Made by a program: the position numbers and the translations under genes
Notes under the pieces: model-generated
The model's input: only the letters and a program-made list of their open reading frames with translations
Databases searched by the model: none
What the model was told of the DNA's origin: nothing
Shown here: in pieces, positions 17,334-26,799 of the stretch
Layout: every line of letters begins with the position of its first letter
How positions within the stretch are numbered: position 1 is the first letter of the stretch
Assembly (NCBI RefSeq): GCF_012932795.1
Contig: NZ_LANA01000002.1
Coordinates: forward strand, 1 to 64,000
Reading direction: 5' to 3'
Length of the DNA stretch: 64,000 nt
From: Candidatus Pelagibacter communis
GTDB lineage: Bacteria; Pseudomonadota; Alphaproteobacteria; Pelagibacterales; Pelagibacteraceae

Positions 17334-18056
17334 CTAGAATTTGAAAGTTTTATCCACCCTCAATATATTTTTTATTATAAATTCTTTTTTTCTTTGAAGA
17401 ATTGAATCATTGTTAGGAATATTTATACCAAACATTATATGTGAAAAAACTTCTGCCATATCCTCTGAGGGTGTTGTCTTTGAGTATTCTGTTAAAAATC
17501 CATCTGTATCAATATATGTATTAAGATCAATTTTATCAGTACATGTTGAACAATCAGCATATTGAAAACCCTTTTTATTAAAATCCATCCATTCTTCTTC
17601 ATTAAAAACTTCTTTGTGCTGAAGATGCATTACATGAAAAACTTCATGATGGATTACTCTTTCAAAGTAATCTTCATTAAATTTAATATCGAGTATTAAC
17701 GTTTTCATTACGTTATCTGGAATACCAGCTGTATATAATTCTGAAATTGATAAATTTTCACACATAACAATATATTTGAGGTTAATTTTTTTTAAAAAAT
17801 CATAAGAATATCTGCTAAGATTTTTATGAATAATTTTATATTTTACCTCTAAATCTTTCTTATTTGAATCTGAACAAACAATATTTTTTTGAGTACCTAA
17901 CCTAAAAGGTCTGGCAGCATAAAAATACTTAAGTTTATTTTTCGTATTTATTTCATAAATCTCTAGATTGGGTATTTTGATGAGATTATAAATGGTATTA
18001 GCTTTTAGTGGGGTAATAAAAATAATTAATAATAAAAAGGCTTTAATTAGGTTCAT
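17334..18056 (-). CDS. putative exported zinc metallopeptidase-like protein (HExxH)
   Basis: A 240-residue protein with a signal peptide (MNLIKAFLLLIIFITPLKA). The segment VIHHEVFHVMH holds an HExxH zinc motif (HEVFH) near residue 140, and a downstream SEDMAEVFSHIM could supply the third, acidic ligand, as in several gluzincin-like families. Two cysteines lie close together (CSTC). This suggests a periplasmic peptidase; no precise family is claimed. It is divergent from the ureohydrolase gene and probably co-transcribed with the cyclophilin. Confidence 0.6.
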   Translation of the reverse strand: MNLIKAFLLLIIFITPLKANTIYNLIKIPNLEIYEINTKNKLKYFYAARPFRLGTQKNIVCSDSNKKDLEVKYKIIHKNLSRYSYDFLKKINLKYIVMCENLSISELYTAGIPDNVMKTLILDIKFNEDYFERVIHHEVFHVMHLQHKEVFNEEEWMDFNKKGFQYADCSTCTDKIDLNTYIDTDGFLTEYSKTTPSEDMAEVFSHIMFGINIPNNDSILQRKKEFIIKNILRVDKTFKF

Positions 18057-18079
18057 AATTTTAAAGATAGAATATATTC

Positions 18080-18094
18080 CATTCTCAAAGAATG
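18080..18094. promoter_or_regulatory. inverted repeat CATTCT-CAA-AGAATG in divergent promoter
   Basis: A perfect 6+3+6 inverted repeat lies in the 57-base spacer between the divergent zinc-peptidase-like and ureohydrolase genes, 20 bases before the ATG at 18114. It could be an operator or a chance A/T-rich palindrome. Confidence 0.3.
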
Positions 18095-18113
18095 TGGTAC
18101 ATTTTATTTATAA

Positions 18114-19073
18114 ATGAAAAAAGATAGAAATAAAAATCCAATTCAACCTGTTAGTGGAACTAAAGTCCCAAGATTTGCTGGACCATCTACTTTTGCAAGA
18201 TTACCAGAATTAAGAGATGTTGAAAGTTGTGATGTAGCAATTGTTGGAATTCCTTTTGATGCAGGAACTAGCTATAGACCAGGAGCTAGATTTGGACCAA
18301 TGAGCATTAGACAAGCCTCTAGACATTTAAGAACTAACTATCATCCAAGTTATGATGTCGAGCCCTTCAAGGTACAGCAAGTTGCTGATGCTGGCGATAT
18401 CACTTGCAATCCATTCAGTATTGATGAGTCGATAAAACAAATTGAAGCAGGAGCAACAGATTTATTAAATAAAGTTGGTGGTATAATTAGTTTAGGTGGA
18501 GACCATACAATCGCAGTACCTTTGTTAAGAGCAATTAATAAAAAATGTAATGGACCAGTTGCCTTAGTACATTTTGATGCACATCTAGATACCTGGGACA
18601 CTTATTTTGGTGCTCCATACACACACGGAACCCCATTTAGAAGAGCTAGAGAAGAGGGTTTATTTTTAGATGATGCTTCAATGCATGTTGGCATTAGAGG
18701 CCCTCTTTACAGTAGAGATGATATTAAAAATGATGAAGAATTTGGTTTCAAAATTATTCACTGTGATGAGTTTCAAACACAAGGCACAGATAAAATTGCT
18801 GAAAGAATTAAAAAAAGAGTTGGTAACAATCCACTTTATTTGTCTATTGATATAGATGTTTTAGATCCAGCTTTTGCCCCAGGTACAGGCACACCTGAAA
18901 TTGCTGGTATGACTACAAGAGAAATGGTTAATGTTTTAAGAGGACTGTCTGGTTTAAATCTTGTTTCTGCTGACGTGGTTGAAGTTTCTCCAGCATATGA
19001 TCATGCTGAGGTTACCTCGTTAGCTGCAGCAACCATTGTTTACGAACTAACAAATTTATTTGCAAAATCATAA
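18114..19073 (+). CDS. speB: agmatinase-family ureohydrolase
   Basis: A 319-residue ureohydrolase. The binuclear manganese ligands are visible in SLGGDHT, HFDAHLDTWD and SIDIDVLDPAFAPGTGTPE. The family removes urea from guanidino compounds; agmatinase (giving putrescine) is the usual name, but relatives act on guanidinobutyrate, guanidine or other substrates, and the YTHGTPFRRA stretch is shared with guanidinobutyrase-like proteins. It stands 20 bases before an aldehyde dehydrogenase and upstream of an NCS1 permease and ureide-degrading genes, so the context is nitrogen scavenging from guanidino and ureido compounds. Confidence 0.75.
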   Translation: MKKDRNKNPIQPVSGTKVPRFAGPSTFARLPELRDVESCDVAIVGIPFDAGTSYRPGARFGPMSIRQASRHLRTNYHPSYDVEPFKVQQVADAGDITCNPFSIDESIKQIEAGATDLLNKVGGIISLGGDHTIAVPLLRAINKKCNGPVALVHFDAHLDTWDTYFGAPYTHGTPFRRAREEGLFLDDASMHVGIRGPLYSRDDIKNDEEFGFKIIHCDEFQTQGTDKIAERIKKRVGNNPLYLSIDIDVLDPAFAPGTGTPEIAGMTTREMVNVLRGLSGLNLVSADVVEVSPAYDHAEVTSLAAATIVYELTNLFAKS

Positions 19074-19093
19074 AGAAAGGATAGTTTCTCAAA

Positions 19094-20530
19094 ATGTTAG
19101 ATAAGAAAAAATTTTATATCAATGGTGAATGGGTTTCCACAAAAAAACCAAACGACTTTAAAGTAACAGATCCCTCATCAGAGGAAGAGTGTGCTGTTAT
19201 ATCTTTAGGTGGAGTAGAAGATGTAAATGATGCAGTAAGCGCAGCAACTAAAGCTTTTGAAACATGGGCATTTTCAACCAAAGAAGAGAGATTGAAATAT
19301 TTAGAAGCTTTGTATGTTGTTTATAAAAAAAGATGGGCTGATATGGCTAAGGCCATAACCCTTGAAATGGGAGCACCAATTGATTTTTCAACACAATTAC
19401 AAGCTGGAACTGGAGCTAGTCATATAAAATCTTATATAAAAGTCTTAAAAGAATACACGTTTGAAGCAAAGCTAGGAGAGCATGCTCTTAATAATAATAT
19501 TTTACATGAACCAAAAGGAGTTTGTGCGTTAATTACTCCATGGAATTGGCCGATGAACCAAACTTGTTTAAAAGTAATTCCGGCAATTGCTGCAGGATGT
19601 ACAATGGTACTTAAGCCATCTGAAATAGCTCCATTATCTTCAATGATTTTAGCAGAGATGATTGATGAAATTAAATTACCAAAAGGTGTATTCAATTTAG
19701 TCAATGGAGATGGTGCAGTTACTGGAAATGCATTAACAAGTCATCCTGATGTAAACATGGTTTCATTTACAGGATCTACTAGAGCAGGAGCTTTAATTTC
19801 TCAAAATGCAGCAAATGATTTTAAGAGAGTTAGTCTCGAACTTGGTGGAAAAGGAGCGAATATTATATTTAAAGATGCAGATGCAGAAGCTGTTGAAAGA
19901 GGTGCTCTAAGATGTTTTAGAAATTCAGGGCAATCTTGTAATGCACCAACAAGAATGTTAGTTGAAAAATCTATTTATGGTGAAACTGTTGAAAGAGTAA
20001 AAAATTTTGCCAATTCAATGAAGGTTGATGTTGCAACAAAAAAAGGAGATCACATAGGACCAGTAGTTTCGAAGACTCAGTTTGATAAAATCCAAGCTTT
20101 AATTCAAGTTGGTATCGATGAAGGTGCTAAATTAATTGCTGGTGGAACTGGTAAACCTGATGGACTTGATAAAGGATATTTTGTTAAACCTACTGCTTTT
20201 GCTGATGTTAATAATCAAATGCAAATTGCAAGAACAGAAATATTTGGACCTGTTTTATCAATTATACCTTTTGAAACAGAAGATGAAGCTATAGCCATAG
20301 CTAACGATACTCCTTATGGATTATTAAACTTTATTCAAACTCAAGATCAAGAAAAAGCTAATAGAGTCGCAAGAAAATTAAGATCAGGTATGGTTGATAT
20401 TAACGGTGCTGGTCTAGCACCAGATGCTCCATTTGGTGGTTACAAACATTCAGGTATTGGCCGAGAAGCTGGGAAATTAGGTTTAGAGGAATATTTAGAA
20501 GTTAAAGTAGTTAGTGGTTGGAACGATTAA
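19094..20530 (+). CDS. NAD(P)-dependent aldehyde dehydrogenase
   Basis: A 478-residue ALDH-superfamily enzyme. NAD-site TPWNWPMNQ and FTGSTRAG, the catalytic Glu in LELGGKGANI and the catalytic Cys in SGQSCNAPTRM are present, and length is typical. A short AAAGGA-like sequence lies upstream of the ATG. Directly behind the ureohydrolase it may oxidise an aminoaldehyde or guanidinoaldehyde; the substrate cannot be read from sequence. Confidence 0.85.
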   Translation: MLDKKKFYINGEWVSTKKPNDFKVTDPSSEEECAVISLGGVEDVNDAVSAATKAFETWAFSTKEERLKYLEALYVVYKKRWADMAKAITLEMGAPIDFSTQLQAGTGASHIKSYIKVLKEYTFEAKLGEHALNNNILHEPKGVCALITPWNWPMNQTCLKVIPAIAAGCTMVLKPSEIAPLSSMILAEMIDEIKLPKGVFNLVNGDGAVTGNALTSHPDVNMVSFTGSTRAGALISQNAANDFKRVSLELGGKGANIIFKDADAEAVERGALRCFRNSGQSCNAPTRMLVEKSIYGETVERVKNFANSMKVDVATKKGDHIGPVVSKTQFDKIQALIQVGIDEGAKLIAGGTGKPDGLDKGYFVKPTAFADVNNQMQIARTEIFGPVLSIIPFETEDEAIAIANDTPYGLLNFIQTQDQEKANRVARKLRSGMVDINGAGLAPDAPFGGYKHSGIGREAGKLGLEEYLEVKVVSGWND

Positions 20531-20714
20531 TTTGTTAGTGTTCAAAATAGGCTTTTAGTTATCAAATTACCCCTGTGTTTATTTGTTTAATTTATTCTAC
20601 TTATGATTGTATAAAATTATTGTTTACAGAACTATAAAAAACCATACTGTCGCAGTAGTGTTACTTCAATTATGTTAAATTAAATCAATTGTAGCACAAT
20701 AGAGGGAGAAAAAT

Positions 20715-22163
20715 ATGAGTAGATCATCAAAACTCTACAATTCTGATTTAGCTCCAACTCCGAGCAGTAAAAAAAATTGGGGATGGTTTGAAATCTTTAA
20801 CGTGTGGGCAAATGATGTCCAAAGTTTATTTGGTTATACTTTGGCAGCATCTTTGTTTTTAGCATCAGGACTAAATGGTTGGGCTGTATTTGCTGCATTA
20901 ATTCTTGCAGGATTTTTTATAATGTGGCTTGTAAACTTGTCAGGTAAACCAAGTGTAAAACATGGAATTCCATATCCAGTATTTGCTCGAGTCAGTATGG
21001 GTGTGTTTGGAGCAAACTTTCCAGCAATGGCAAGAGGTCTTGTTGCAATGTTTTGGTACGGAGCACAAACCTACGCAGCATCAACTGCTGTAGCGCTTCT
21101 AATTACTGGAATTACAGGAATGGAAGGTGAAGTAATGATGCTTGGTATGACAGGTGTAATGTGGTTTTCATTTATATTTGTTTCAGCATTCCAAGTTTAT
21201 TTATTTTGGCAAGGTGTAGACCTTATCAGAAAATTCTTAAACTTTGCAGGACCTGCTGTTTATGCCATTATGATACTTTTAATGATAGTTATTTGGGCAA
21301 AAGCTGGTGGAGGACTTTTTTCAGAAGTAGGAACTATATTTTCTGGAGGAGAGCGAACTGGTGGTTTTGAAGGCCTAGGATCATTTGGAGCTTTCATAGC
21401 TGTATTTTCAATTATGGTTGGATACTTTGCTGCAGTAGTTATTAACTTTGGTGACTTTGCTAGATTTGTAAAAAATGAACAAGAAATGAGAAAAGGTAAC
21501 CTATGGGGATTAGTAGGAAATGTAATCTTGTTTTCTTTTATTACTTTAATGATTACTGGAGGAACAATCGCAATTTTTGGTGAATACGTATCAAGTCCAA
21601 CAGAAATGGTTGCTAAAGTAGACAACTTGGGATTAACAATTATTGCTGCATTCGCATTTTTTGCAGCAACAGTTGGTATTAATATGGTTGCAAACTTTAT
21701 ACCTCCTGCATATGACTTAGCTAATTTAATGCCTAGCAAGATAAACTTTAAAACAGGTGGATTAATAACTGCTGGTTTTGGTTTTGTAATTGGTGGTATG
21801 TGGGTTGCTGTTATTACTCAAATGGGATTATTTCCATTTGTTAATACCCTTGGAGCAATTCTGGCACCAGTATTTGGTATTATGATTGTGGATTACTATA
21901 TTATCAAAAAAGAAAAACTAGATGTAGATGCATTATTTGATGCTAGTCCAAAAGCTAAGTATCATTACAATGGTGGCTTTAACCATAAAGGAATGATAGC
22001 TTGGATATTATCTGGCTATATTGCAGTTGGTTCTGTTTGGCCAAACATTTTATTTTTAGGTTTAGGAGATTTCTTTGCTAACTTAGGTGGTGGCGGAGGA
22101 TATGCATGGATCATAGGAGCATCACTAGGTGCTGTAGTTCATTTAGCTATATCTAAAAGATAA
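20715..22163 (+). CDS. NCS1-family nucleobase/allantoin-type permease
   Basis: A 482-residue, about 12-helix transporter of the NCS1 family. The N-terminal FEIFNVWANDVQSLFGYTLA opening and the GIPYPVFARVSMGVFGAN motif are characteristic of importers of uracil, cytosine, hydantoin or allantoin. A strong ribosome site (GAGGGAG) precedes the ATG. With allantoin-pathway genes starting on the opposite side of the shared terminator, allantoin or a related ureide is the likely cargo. A 184-base spacer upstream, with an A/T-rich promoter-like stretch, gives it its own transcription start. Confidence 0.82.
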   Translation: MSRSSKLYNSDLAPTPSSKKNWGWFEIFNVWANDVQSLFGYTLAASLFLASGLNGWAVFAALILAGFFIMWLVNLSGKPSVKHGIPYPVFARVSMGVFGANFPAMARGLVAMFWYGAQTYAASTAVALLITGITGMEGEVMMLGMTGVMWFSFIFVSAFQVYLFWQGVDLIRKFLNFAGPAVYAIMILLMIVIWAKAGGGLFSEVGTIFSGGERTGGFEGLGSFGAFIAVFSIMVGYFAAVVINFGDFARFVKNEQEMRKGNLWGLVGNVILFSFITLMITGGTIAIFGEYVSSPTEMVAKVDNLGLTIIAAFAFFAATVGINMVANFIPPAYDLANLMPSKINFKTGGLITAGFGFVIGGMWVAVITQMGLFPFVNTLGAILAPVFGIMIVDYYIIKKEKLDVDALFDASPKAKYHYNGGFNHKGMIAWILSGYIAVGSVWPNILFLGLGDFFANLGGGGGYAWIIGASLGAVVHLAISKR

Positions 22164-22177
22164 TTAAACTTTTAACT

Positions 22178-22212
22178 AAAAGCCCATCAATTTATTTTGA
22201 TGGGCTTTTTTT
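22178..22212 (+). terminator. bidirectional rho-independent terminator
   Basis: AAAAGCCCATCA pairs with TGATGGGCTTTT, separated by a short loop and followed by T on the plus strand and preceded by A-rich sequence that works for the minus strand. It separates the convergent permease and AllA genes; the AllA stop codon (22211-22213) touches the tail. Confidence 0.85.
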
Positions 22213-22714
22213 ATGCTTGAAATTCTAAAGTGATGTTTTCTTTATTTAAATCGTGAAGAATTAGATTGTCACCTTCACCTTTTCTATCAACTACTAAAAA
22301 ATTCATATCCTCTGTTGCAATTAGAGGAAAATGCCAAATCCCAGCATTATAATTAACACCTATTCCATTCGGAATGATAAAAGCTTCTATTTTATTTAAA
22401 TCAGGTTTATCACCCTCAGGAGCGACAAAAGCTAAAAAAGTAGTTTCTTTCATTGGAATAAAAGCTTGGCTACCAAGTGGATGTTTCTCCATCATATCGA
22501 CTTTCATAGGAAAGGATCTTTTTAAAGCTGAAAAAATACTAATTATAGAATCTCCATTATCTTTCCTTGCATCTAGGTTGGCTATGCCATCATATCGTTT
22601 TGCATAACCATCATTTATTTCTAAAGGCTTGATACCGTCTGTTGTGATCATATCACCAAATTTTTTAAAGTTTTCTTTATTAATAGCTTTAGGTTTAATT
22701 ACTAAGTTACTCAT
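22211..22714 (-). CDS. allA: ureidoglycolate lyase
   Basis: A 167-residue cupin-like AllA. The sequence keeps the family pattern FKKFGDMI, HPLGSQAFIPM, FIIPNGIGVNYNAGIWHFPL and FLVVDRKGEGDN. It cleaves ureidoglycolate to glyoxylate and urea. The ATG overlaps the allantoicase stop by four bases, so the two consecutive steps of the pathway are translationally coupled. Confidence 0.88.
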   Translation of the reverse strand: MSNLVIKPKAINKENFKKFGDMITTDGIKPLEINDGYAKRYDGIANLDARKDNGDSIISIFSALKRSFPMKVDMMEKHPLGSQAFIPMKETTFLAFVAPEGDKPDLNKIEAFIIPNGIGVNYNAGIWHFPLIATEDMNFLVVDRKGEGDNLILHDLNKENITLEFQA

Positions 22715-23697
22715 ATTTTTTTTCCATAAATTCTAAATCGAGATATACCACCATCTGGAAAAATATTAATTTTTATAAAATTAATTTTATCTTTTTTCAT
22801 TAAATCATTTTTAAAAATATGTATTTTATTAGATGATAGTTTTGCATTTTTTAATAAATATTTCCATTTGACTGAAGAATTTACAATTGTTTTAGAGCTT
22901 TTTGATGTTGGTATATAAGTTGCCTGCAATGAACAATGACTTGGAAAATTACCCTTAAAGTGATGAGTGGATATTTCAATTTTATTGATTTCTTTTCCAT
23001 CTAAAGAATTTAATATTAACCAATCAAATCCTGGGCTACGTCTTCTCCTTGTTTCCCATCCATCACCCATATTTTTAGCTTTACCAGGTGCTAAAATATT
23101 TTCAGCCTTACCAAAGTGTTCATTATTACAAGCAATAACAGATGCTCCATCTAGTAATGATGCAAGATTCATTTTTTTATTTTTTAATTTTTTTGATTTG
23201 ATAATTGAACCAAATAATCTCAATCTAGCAACACCACCATCGGGAAAAATATTAAATTTTATATGAGTAAAATTTTTTTTACTATTTACAGAAAACAAAT
23301 GATGACTATTTGCACGTGTTTTTTTTCTAGAAAGTAATGGTAGCCATTTTAGTTGACTGATCTTATTTGAACTTGAATTTGTTCCTTCAATTGAAATCAT
23401 AGCTGGCTGGTTTCCATTAAAGTGAGAAGTATCAACGTCAACTTTTTTAATCAAACCAGGTTTACCTAATTTTAAAATTATATAATCGTGTCCTGTAGTT
23501 CTTTTTCTTCTAGACTCCCATCCATCCATCCATTTACCATTTTTATCAAATAACCCATCTTTAAAAACTGGTGGTAAAGGGTAAATAATTCTATTTGCCG
23601 ATGCAAAAAAGTCATCAGTTTTAAATATAACTTTGGTGCCTAACCTGGGTTGAGCCAAATCTATAAGACCATTTGTAAAAATAATTTTTTTTGACAT
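22711..23697 (-). CDS. alc: allantoicase
   Basis: A 328-residue protein built of two similar jelly-roll halves, visible as repeated WMDGWESRRKRTTGHDYIIL (first half) and MGDGWETRRRRSPGFDWLIL (second half), each followed by a DGGV/IxRxRxxG motif. It hydrolyses allantoate to ureidoglycolate and urea. It lies between PuuE (two-base gap) and AllA (overlap), giving the full allantoin-to-glyoxylate order in one operon. Confidence 0.9.
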   Translation of the reverse strand: MSKKIIFTNGLIDLAQPRLGTKVIFKTDDFFASANRIIYPLPPVFKDGLFDKNGKWMDGWESRRKRTTGHDYIILKLGKPGLIKKVDVDTSHFNGNQPAMISIEGTNSSSNKISQLKWLPLLSRKKTRANSHHLFSVNSKKNFTHIKFNIFPDGGVARLRLFGSIIKSKKLKNKKMNLASLLDGASVIACNNEHFGKAENILAPGKAKNMGDGWETRRRRSPGFDWLILNSLDGKEINKIEISTHHFKGNFPSHCSLQATYIPTSKSSKTIVNSSVKWKYLLKNAKLSSNKIHIFKNDLMKKDKINFIKINIFPDGGISRFRIYGKKI

Positions 23698-23699
23698 TA

Positions 23700-24599
23700 T
23701 TAAGAATAGTTTTTAATCCAATGTTTGGCTATATCAATTCTCTTACATATCCACACATCTTGATGTTTAAGAATATAATTTAGAAATTTCTTTAAAGATT
23801 GAACTCTGCCAGGTTTCCCAATCAATCTACAGTGTAATCCTACTGACATCATTTTGGGATTTGTTTTTCCTTCTTCGTATAAAACATCAAAGCTATCTTT
23901 TAGATATGAAAAAAAATGATCACCCGTATTAAACCCTTGATTGGTTGCAAAACGCATATCATTGTTATCTAAAGTATATGGAATAATTAATTGCTTTTTC
24001 TTATTTCTAGTTTCCCAGTAAGGTAAGTCATCGCTATAAGAATCACTGTCATATAAAAAACCACCATCTTCCAGAACCAAGTCTCTAGTATTGGGGCTAC
24101 ATCTTCCCGCATACCAACCATCAGGTCTTCTCCCAAAAATTTTCGTATGAGTTTGAATAGCAAGTTTCATGTGTTTTTTTTCTTCTGCTTTTTTAATATT
24201 TTGATAGTCAATCCATCTCCAACCATGAGATGCAACTTCATAATCAGCTTCTATTATAGCTTTACAAACTTCAGGATTTTTTTCTAAAGCCATACCAACA
24301 CCAAAAACTGTTATAGGAACCTTTTTTTCTTGAAATAGTTTATGTAATCTCCAAAATCCTGCTCTTGAGCCATATTCATAAAGAGACTCCATATTTATAT
24401 GTCTACCTTTGATAGGCTGAGCACCAATGATTTCTGATAAGAAAACTTCTGAGTTATTGTCTCCATTTAAAACACAATTTTCAGCACCTTCTTCATAATT
24501 TAAAACTATTTGAACAGCAATACGTGCATTATTAGGCCATTTAACTTTTTGATCTTTGGAGCCATACCCAATCATATCTCTTGGATTTTTTTTAGACAT
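23700..24599 (-). CDS. puuE: allantoinase PuuE (polysaccharide-deacetylase fold)
   Basis: A 299-residue NodB-fold enzyme with the PuuE pattern: MIGYGSKDQKVKWPNNARIA, VLNYEEGAENC, NMESLYEYGSRAGFWRLHKL and the CSPNTRDLV segment. It is the metal-independent allantoinase type that opens allantoin to allantoate. It is first in a probable puuE-alc-allA operon. No uricase or hydroxyisourate hydrolase gene is present here, so allantoin itself, imported, may be the entry point. Confidence 0.87.
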   Translation of the reverse strand: MSKKNPRDMIGYGSKDQKVKWPNNARIAVQIVLNYEEGAENCVLNGDNNSEVFLSEIIGAQPIKGRHINMESLYEYGSRAGFWRLHKLFQEKKVPITVFGVGMALEKNPEVCKAIIEADYEVASHGWRWIDYQNIKKAEEKKHMKLAIQTHTKIFGRRPDGWYAGRCSPNTRDLVLEDGGFLYDSDSYSDDLPYWETRNKKKQLIIPYTLDNNDMRFATNQGFNTGDHFFSYLKDSFDVLYEEGKTNPKMMSVGLHCRLIGKPGRVQSLKKFLNYILKHQDVWICKRIDIAKHWIKNYS

Positions 24600-24637
24600 A
24601 AAAAATTATAATTTACTTTGTATGGTTTAACAATTTA

Positions 24638-25828
24638 TTAATTAGTAATAGACTTTACTTTAATACCATCAAGCAAGTTTAAACATTTTTTAAGTTCATC
24701 CAAAACAATGAACTCATCAATTTTATGAGCCTGATCAATTGATCCAGGACCACAGACCACTGTGCTAATCCCAATTTCCTGAAATAAACCTGCTTCAGTT
24801 CCAAATGAAACAACTTGTCTAGAATTATCACCTGTCAAACTTGAAATTAATTCACAAGCATCTGACTTATCTTCTCTATCAAACCCAACTATTTCACCAA
24901 TAATATCTTTTTCAATTGATGCATTAGGAAAAATTTTTTTCATCTCAGGTAATAATATTTCATTTGCATACTTGTCGATTTCTTGATTTAAAAATATGCC
25001 ATCTTCTTTAACGACTGGTCTTGTTTCCCAATTAACATGACATTTGTCCGCTATTACATTGTGAGCAATACCACCAAACACACCACCAATAGAAAGGGTA
25101 GAGTGAGGTGGATCAAAAATAGAGTCCTTAGGTGCTCTACTTTTAAGTTTATTCCTAAGTTCAATTAATTTATTTACATATCTTGATGCATATTCAACAG
25201 CACTTACACCTTTATGAGGTGCCGAACTATGCCCCGCCAAACCTTTAAAATAAGTTGTGTATTCATAGCATCCCTTATGAGCATCGATAATCTTCATATT
25301 AGTTGGTTCACCAATGATACAAATACCATCTTTAATTTTTCTTCTTTTCAATTCTTCTATTAATATAGGTGCACCCTGGCATGCTGTTTCTTCATCAAAC
25401 GTAAATGAGAAATGAATGTCTCTATTTAAATTTGATTTAGAATAAATAGGTGCATAAGCTAAAGTACAAGCAATAAAACCTTTCATATCACATGAGCCTC
25501 TTCCATATAATTTACCACCTTTGATAGTTGCAGTAAAAGGATCAGAACTCCAACCTTTTGAAACAGGAACTACATCAGTGTGACCTGATAAAATAATTGG
25601 CTTCTTATTATTTGAATTTTTAGCTTTTAGTGAAGCAAATAAATTTACTCTTTTTTTTTCATCATCATAAGTTCTAAAAGAAGTAGCGCCTAGCTTTTTT
25701 AAGATATCATCACAATAATCAATTAATGAACTGTTATCTTGTCCTGAAATAGTTTTAAAAGCTATTAAGTCTGTTAAAATTTGAACTGAATTTTTATACA
25801 ATAACTCTGAATTATTTTCTGTACTCAT
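24638..25828 (-). CDS. argE: acetylornithine deacetylase (M20 family)
   Basis: About 396 residues from the ATG at 25828; the frame opens slightly earlier with a TTG. Zinc-peptidase M20 motifs are ILSGHTDVVPVSKGW, GRGSCDMKGF, TFDEETACQGAP and the C-terminal GTEAGLFQ with a His in DQAHKIDEF. ArgE removes acetyl from N-acetylornithine, but M20 enzymes near amine and ureide catabolic genes can serve other N-acyl substrates. It is 38 bases upstream of puuE on the same strand and may be co-transcribed. Confidence 0.8.
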   Translation of the reverse strand: MSTENNSELLYKNSVQILTDLIAFKTISGQDNSSLIDYCDDILKKLGATSFRTYDDEKKRVNLFASLKAKNSNNKKPIILSGHTDVVPVSKGWSSDPFTATIKGGKLYGRGSCDMKGFIACTLAYAPIYSKSNLNRDIHFSFTFDEETACQGAPILIEELKRRKIKDGICIIGEPTNMKIIDAHKGCYEYTTYFKGLAGHSSAPHKGVSAVEYASRYVNKLIELRNKLKSRAPKDSIFDPPHSTLSIGGVFGGIAHNVIADKCHVNWETRPVVKEDGIFLNQEIDKYANEILLPEMKKIFPNASIEKDIIGEIVGFDREDKSDACELISSLTGDNSRQVVSFGTEAGLFQEIGISTVVCGPGSIDQAHKIDEFIVLDELKKCLNLLDGIKVKSITN

Positions 25829-25855
25829 ATTTATCAACCATTATATATTAAATAT

Positions 25856-26197
25856 ATGAAAGAACAAATAACCTTTGAAATATTTGATAAAATAGATATT
25901 CGAGTTGGAACAGTAATCTCAGTAAAGAAAAATGAAAAAGCTAGAAAACCATCCTTAGTGGTTGAGGTTGATTTTGGTAAAGAGATTGGAATTAAACAGT
26001 CATCTGCTCAAATTACTCACTACTATAATGAAGATAACCTTAAAGGAAAACAAGTAATCGGAGTATGTAATTTTTTTGAAAAAAATATTGCAGGAGTGGT
26101 ATCTCAAGTACTTATATTAGGATCAATAGATAAAGATGGAAAAGTTATACTTGTTCATCCATCTCAAAAATCTGAAAACGGTCTTCCGATAGCTTAA
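25856..26197 (+). CDS. csaA: CsaA-type tRNA-binding / chaperone protein
   Basis: A 113-residue protein consisting of one tRNA-binding OB fold (EMAP/CsaA type): FDKIDIRVGTVISV, then KQSSAQITHYY and GKQVIGVCNF. CsaA is a homodimer linked to protein export in Bacillus. It is divergent from argE with only 27 bases between the starts, and just ahead of the LysE gene. Confidence 0.87.
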   Translation: MKEQITFEIFDKIDIRVGTVISVKKNEKARKPSLVVEVDFGKEIGIKQSSAQITHYYNEDNLKGKQVIGVCNFFEKNIAGVVSQVLILGSIDKDGKVILVHPSQKSENGLPIA

Positions 26198-26202
26198 TTC
26201 TT

Positions 26203-26793
26203 ATGCATCCAGAATTATTATTATTAATAGGAATTTCTTTTTCATTAGGATTTACGCCAGGACCAAATAATGCTGTAGCAGCATACTCAGGCTTTAATTT
26301 TGGTATAAAAAAAACTTTACCACTAATTTTAGGAGTTGGTTTTGGTTATACAACATTAATCATATTGATTAATTTTGTTTTAATATCAACTTTTAAAAAT
26401 TATCCAATCATACAGGAAATTATTAGAGTCCTTGGAACATTTTTTTTAATCTATCTAGCTTATAAAATTTCATTTTCAAAAATTTCTTCAGATGGAAAAA
26501 CAGAAAACCCAGTAAAATTTTTAGATAAATTCATATTTCAATTTATAAACCCAAAAGGTGTTATGGCTGGAGTGACATTAAGTTCAAATTTTGTTGAACA
26601 AGGGGAAAAATACCTGAATCACTCTATTTGGGTGATTGTAGTTTGCAGTGTAACAGCATTTTTAAGTATCACTTCATGGACATTTTTAGGCAAGTTTTTA
26701 AGGAAATTTGCTACAAATAATAATTTTATAAAACGATTTAATTATGCTATGTCATTGCTACTTATCGTTTGTATAATAGGGTTCTACATCTAA
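26203..26793 (+). CDS. LysE/RhtB-family amino-acid exporter
   Basis: A 196-residue, six-helix membrane protein with the family opening SLGFTPGPNNAVAAYSGFNF and the later NPKGVMAGVTL. It presumably exports an amino acid or derivative. Gaps of five and six bases to csaA and acnA suggest one transcript. Confidence 0.8.
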   Translation: MHPELLLLIGISFSLGFTPGPNNAVAAYSGFNFGIKKTLPLILGVGFGYTTLIILINFVLISTFKNYPIIQEIIRVLGTFFLIYLAYKISFSKISSDGKTENPVKFLDKFIFQFINPKGVMAGVTLSSNFVEQGEKYLNHSIWVIVVCSVTAFLSITSWTFLGKFLRKFATNNNFIKRFNYAMSLLLIVCIIGFYI

Positions 26794-26799
26794 AACTAA

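Noticed and set aside
21260-21739. 159-residue minus-strand frame in the NCS1 permease
   Set aside because: It is the antisense of membrane helices; Ile/Ala-rich shadow without ribosome site.
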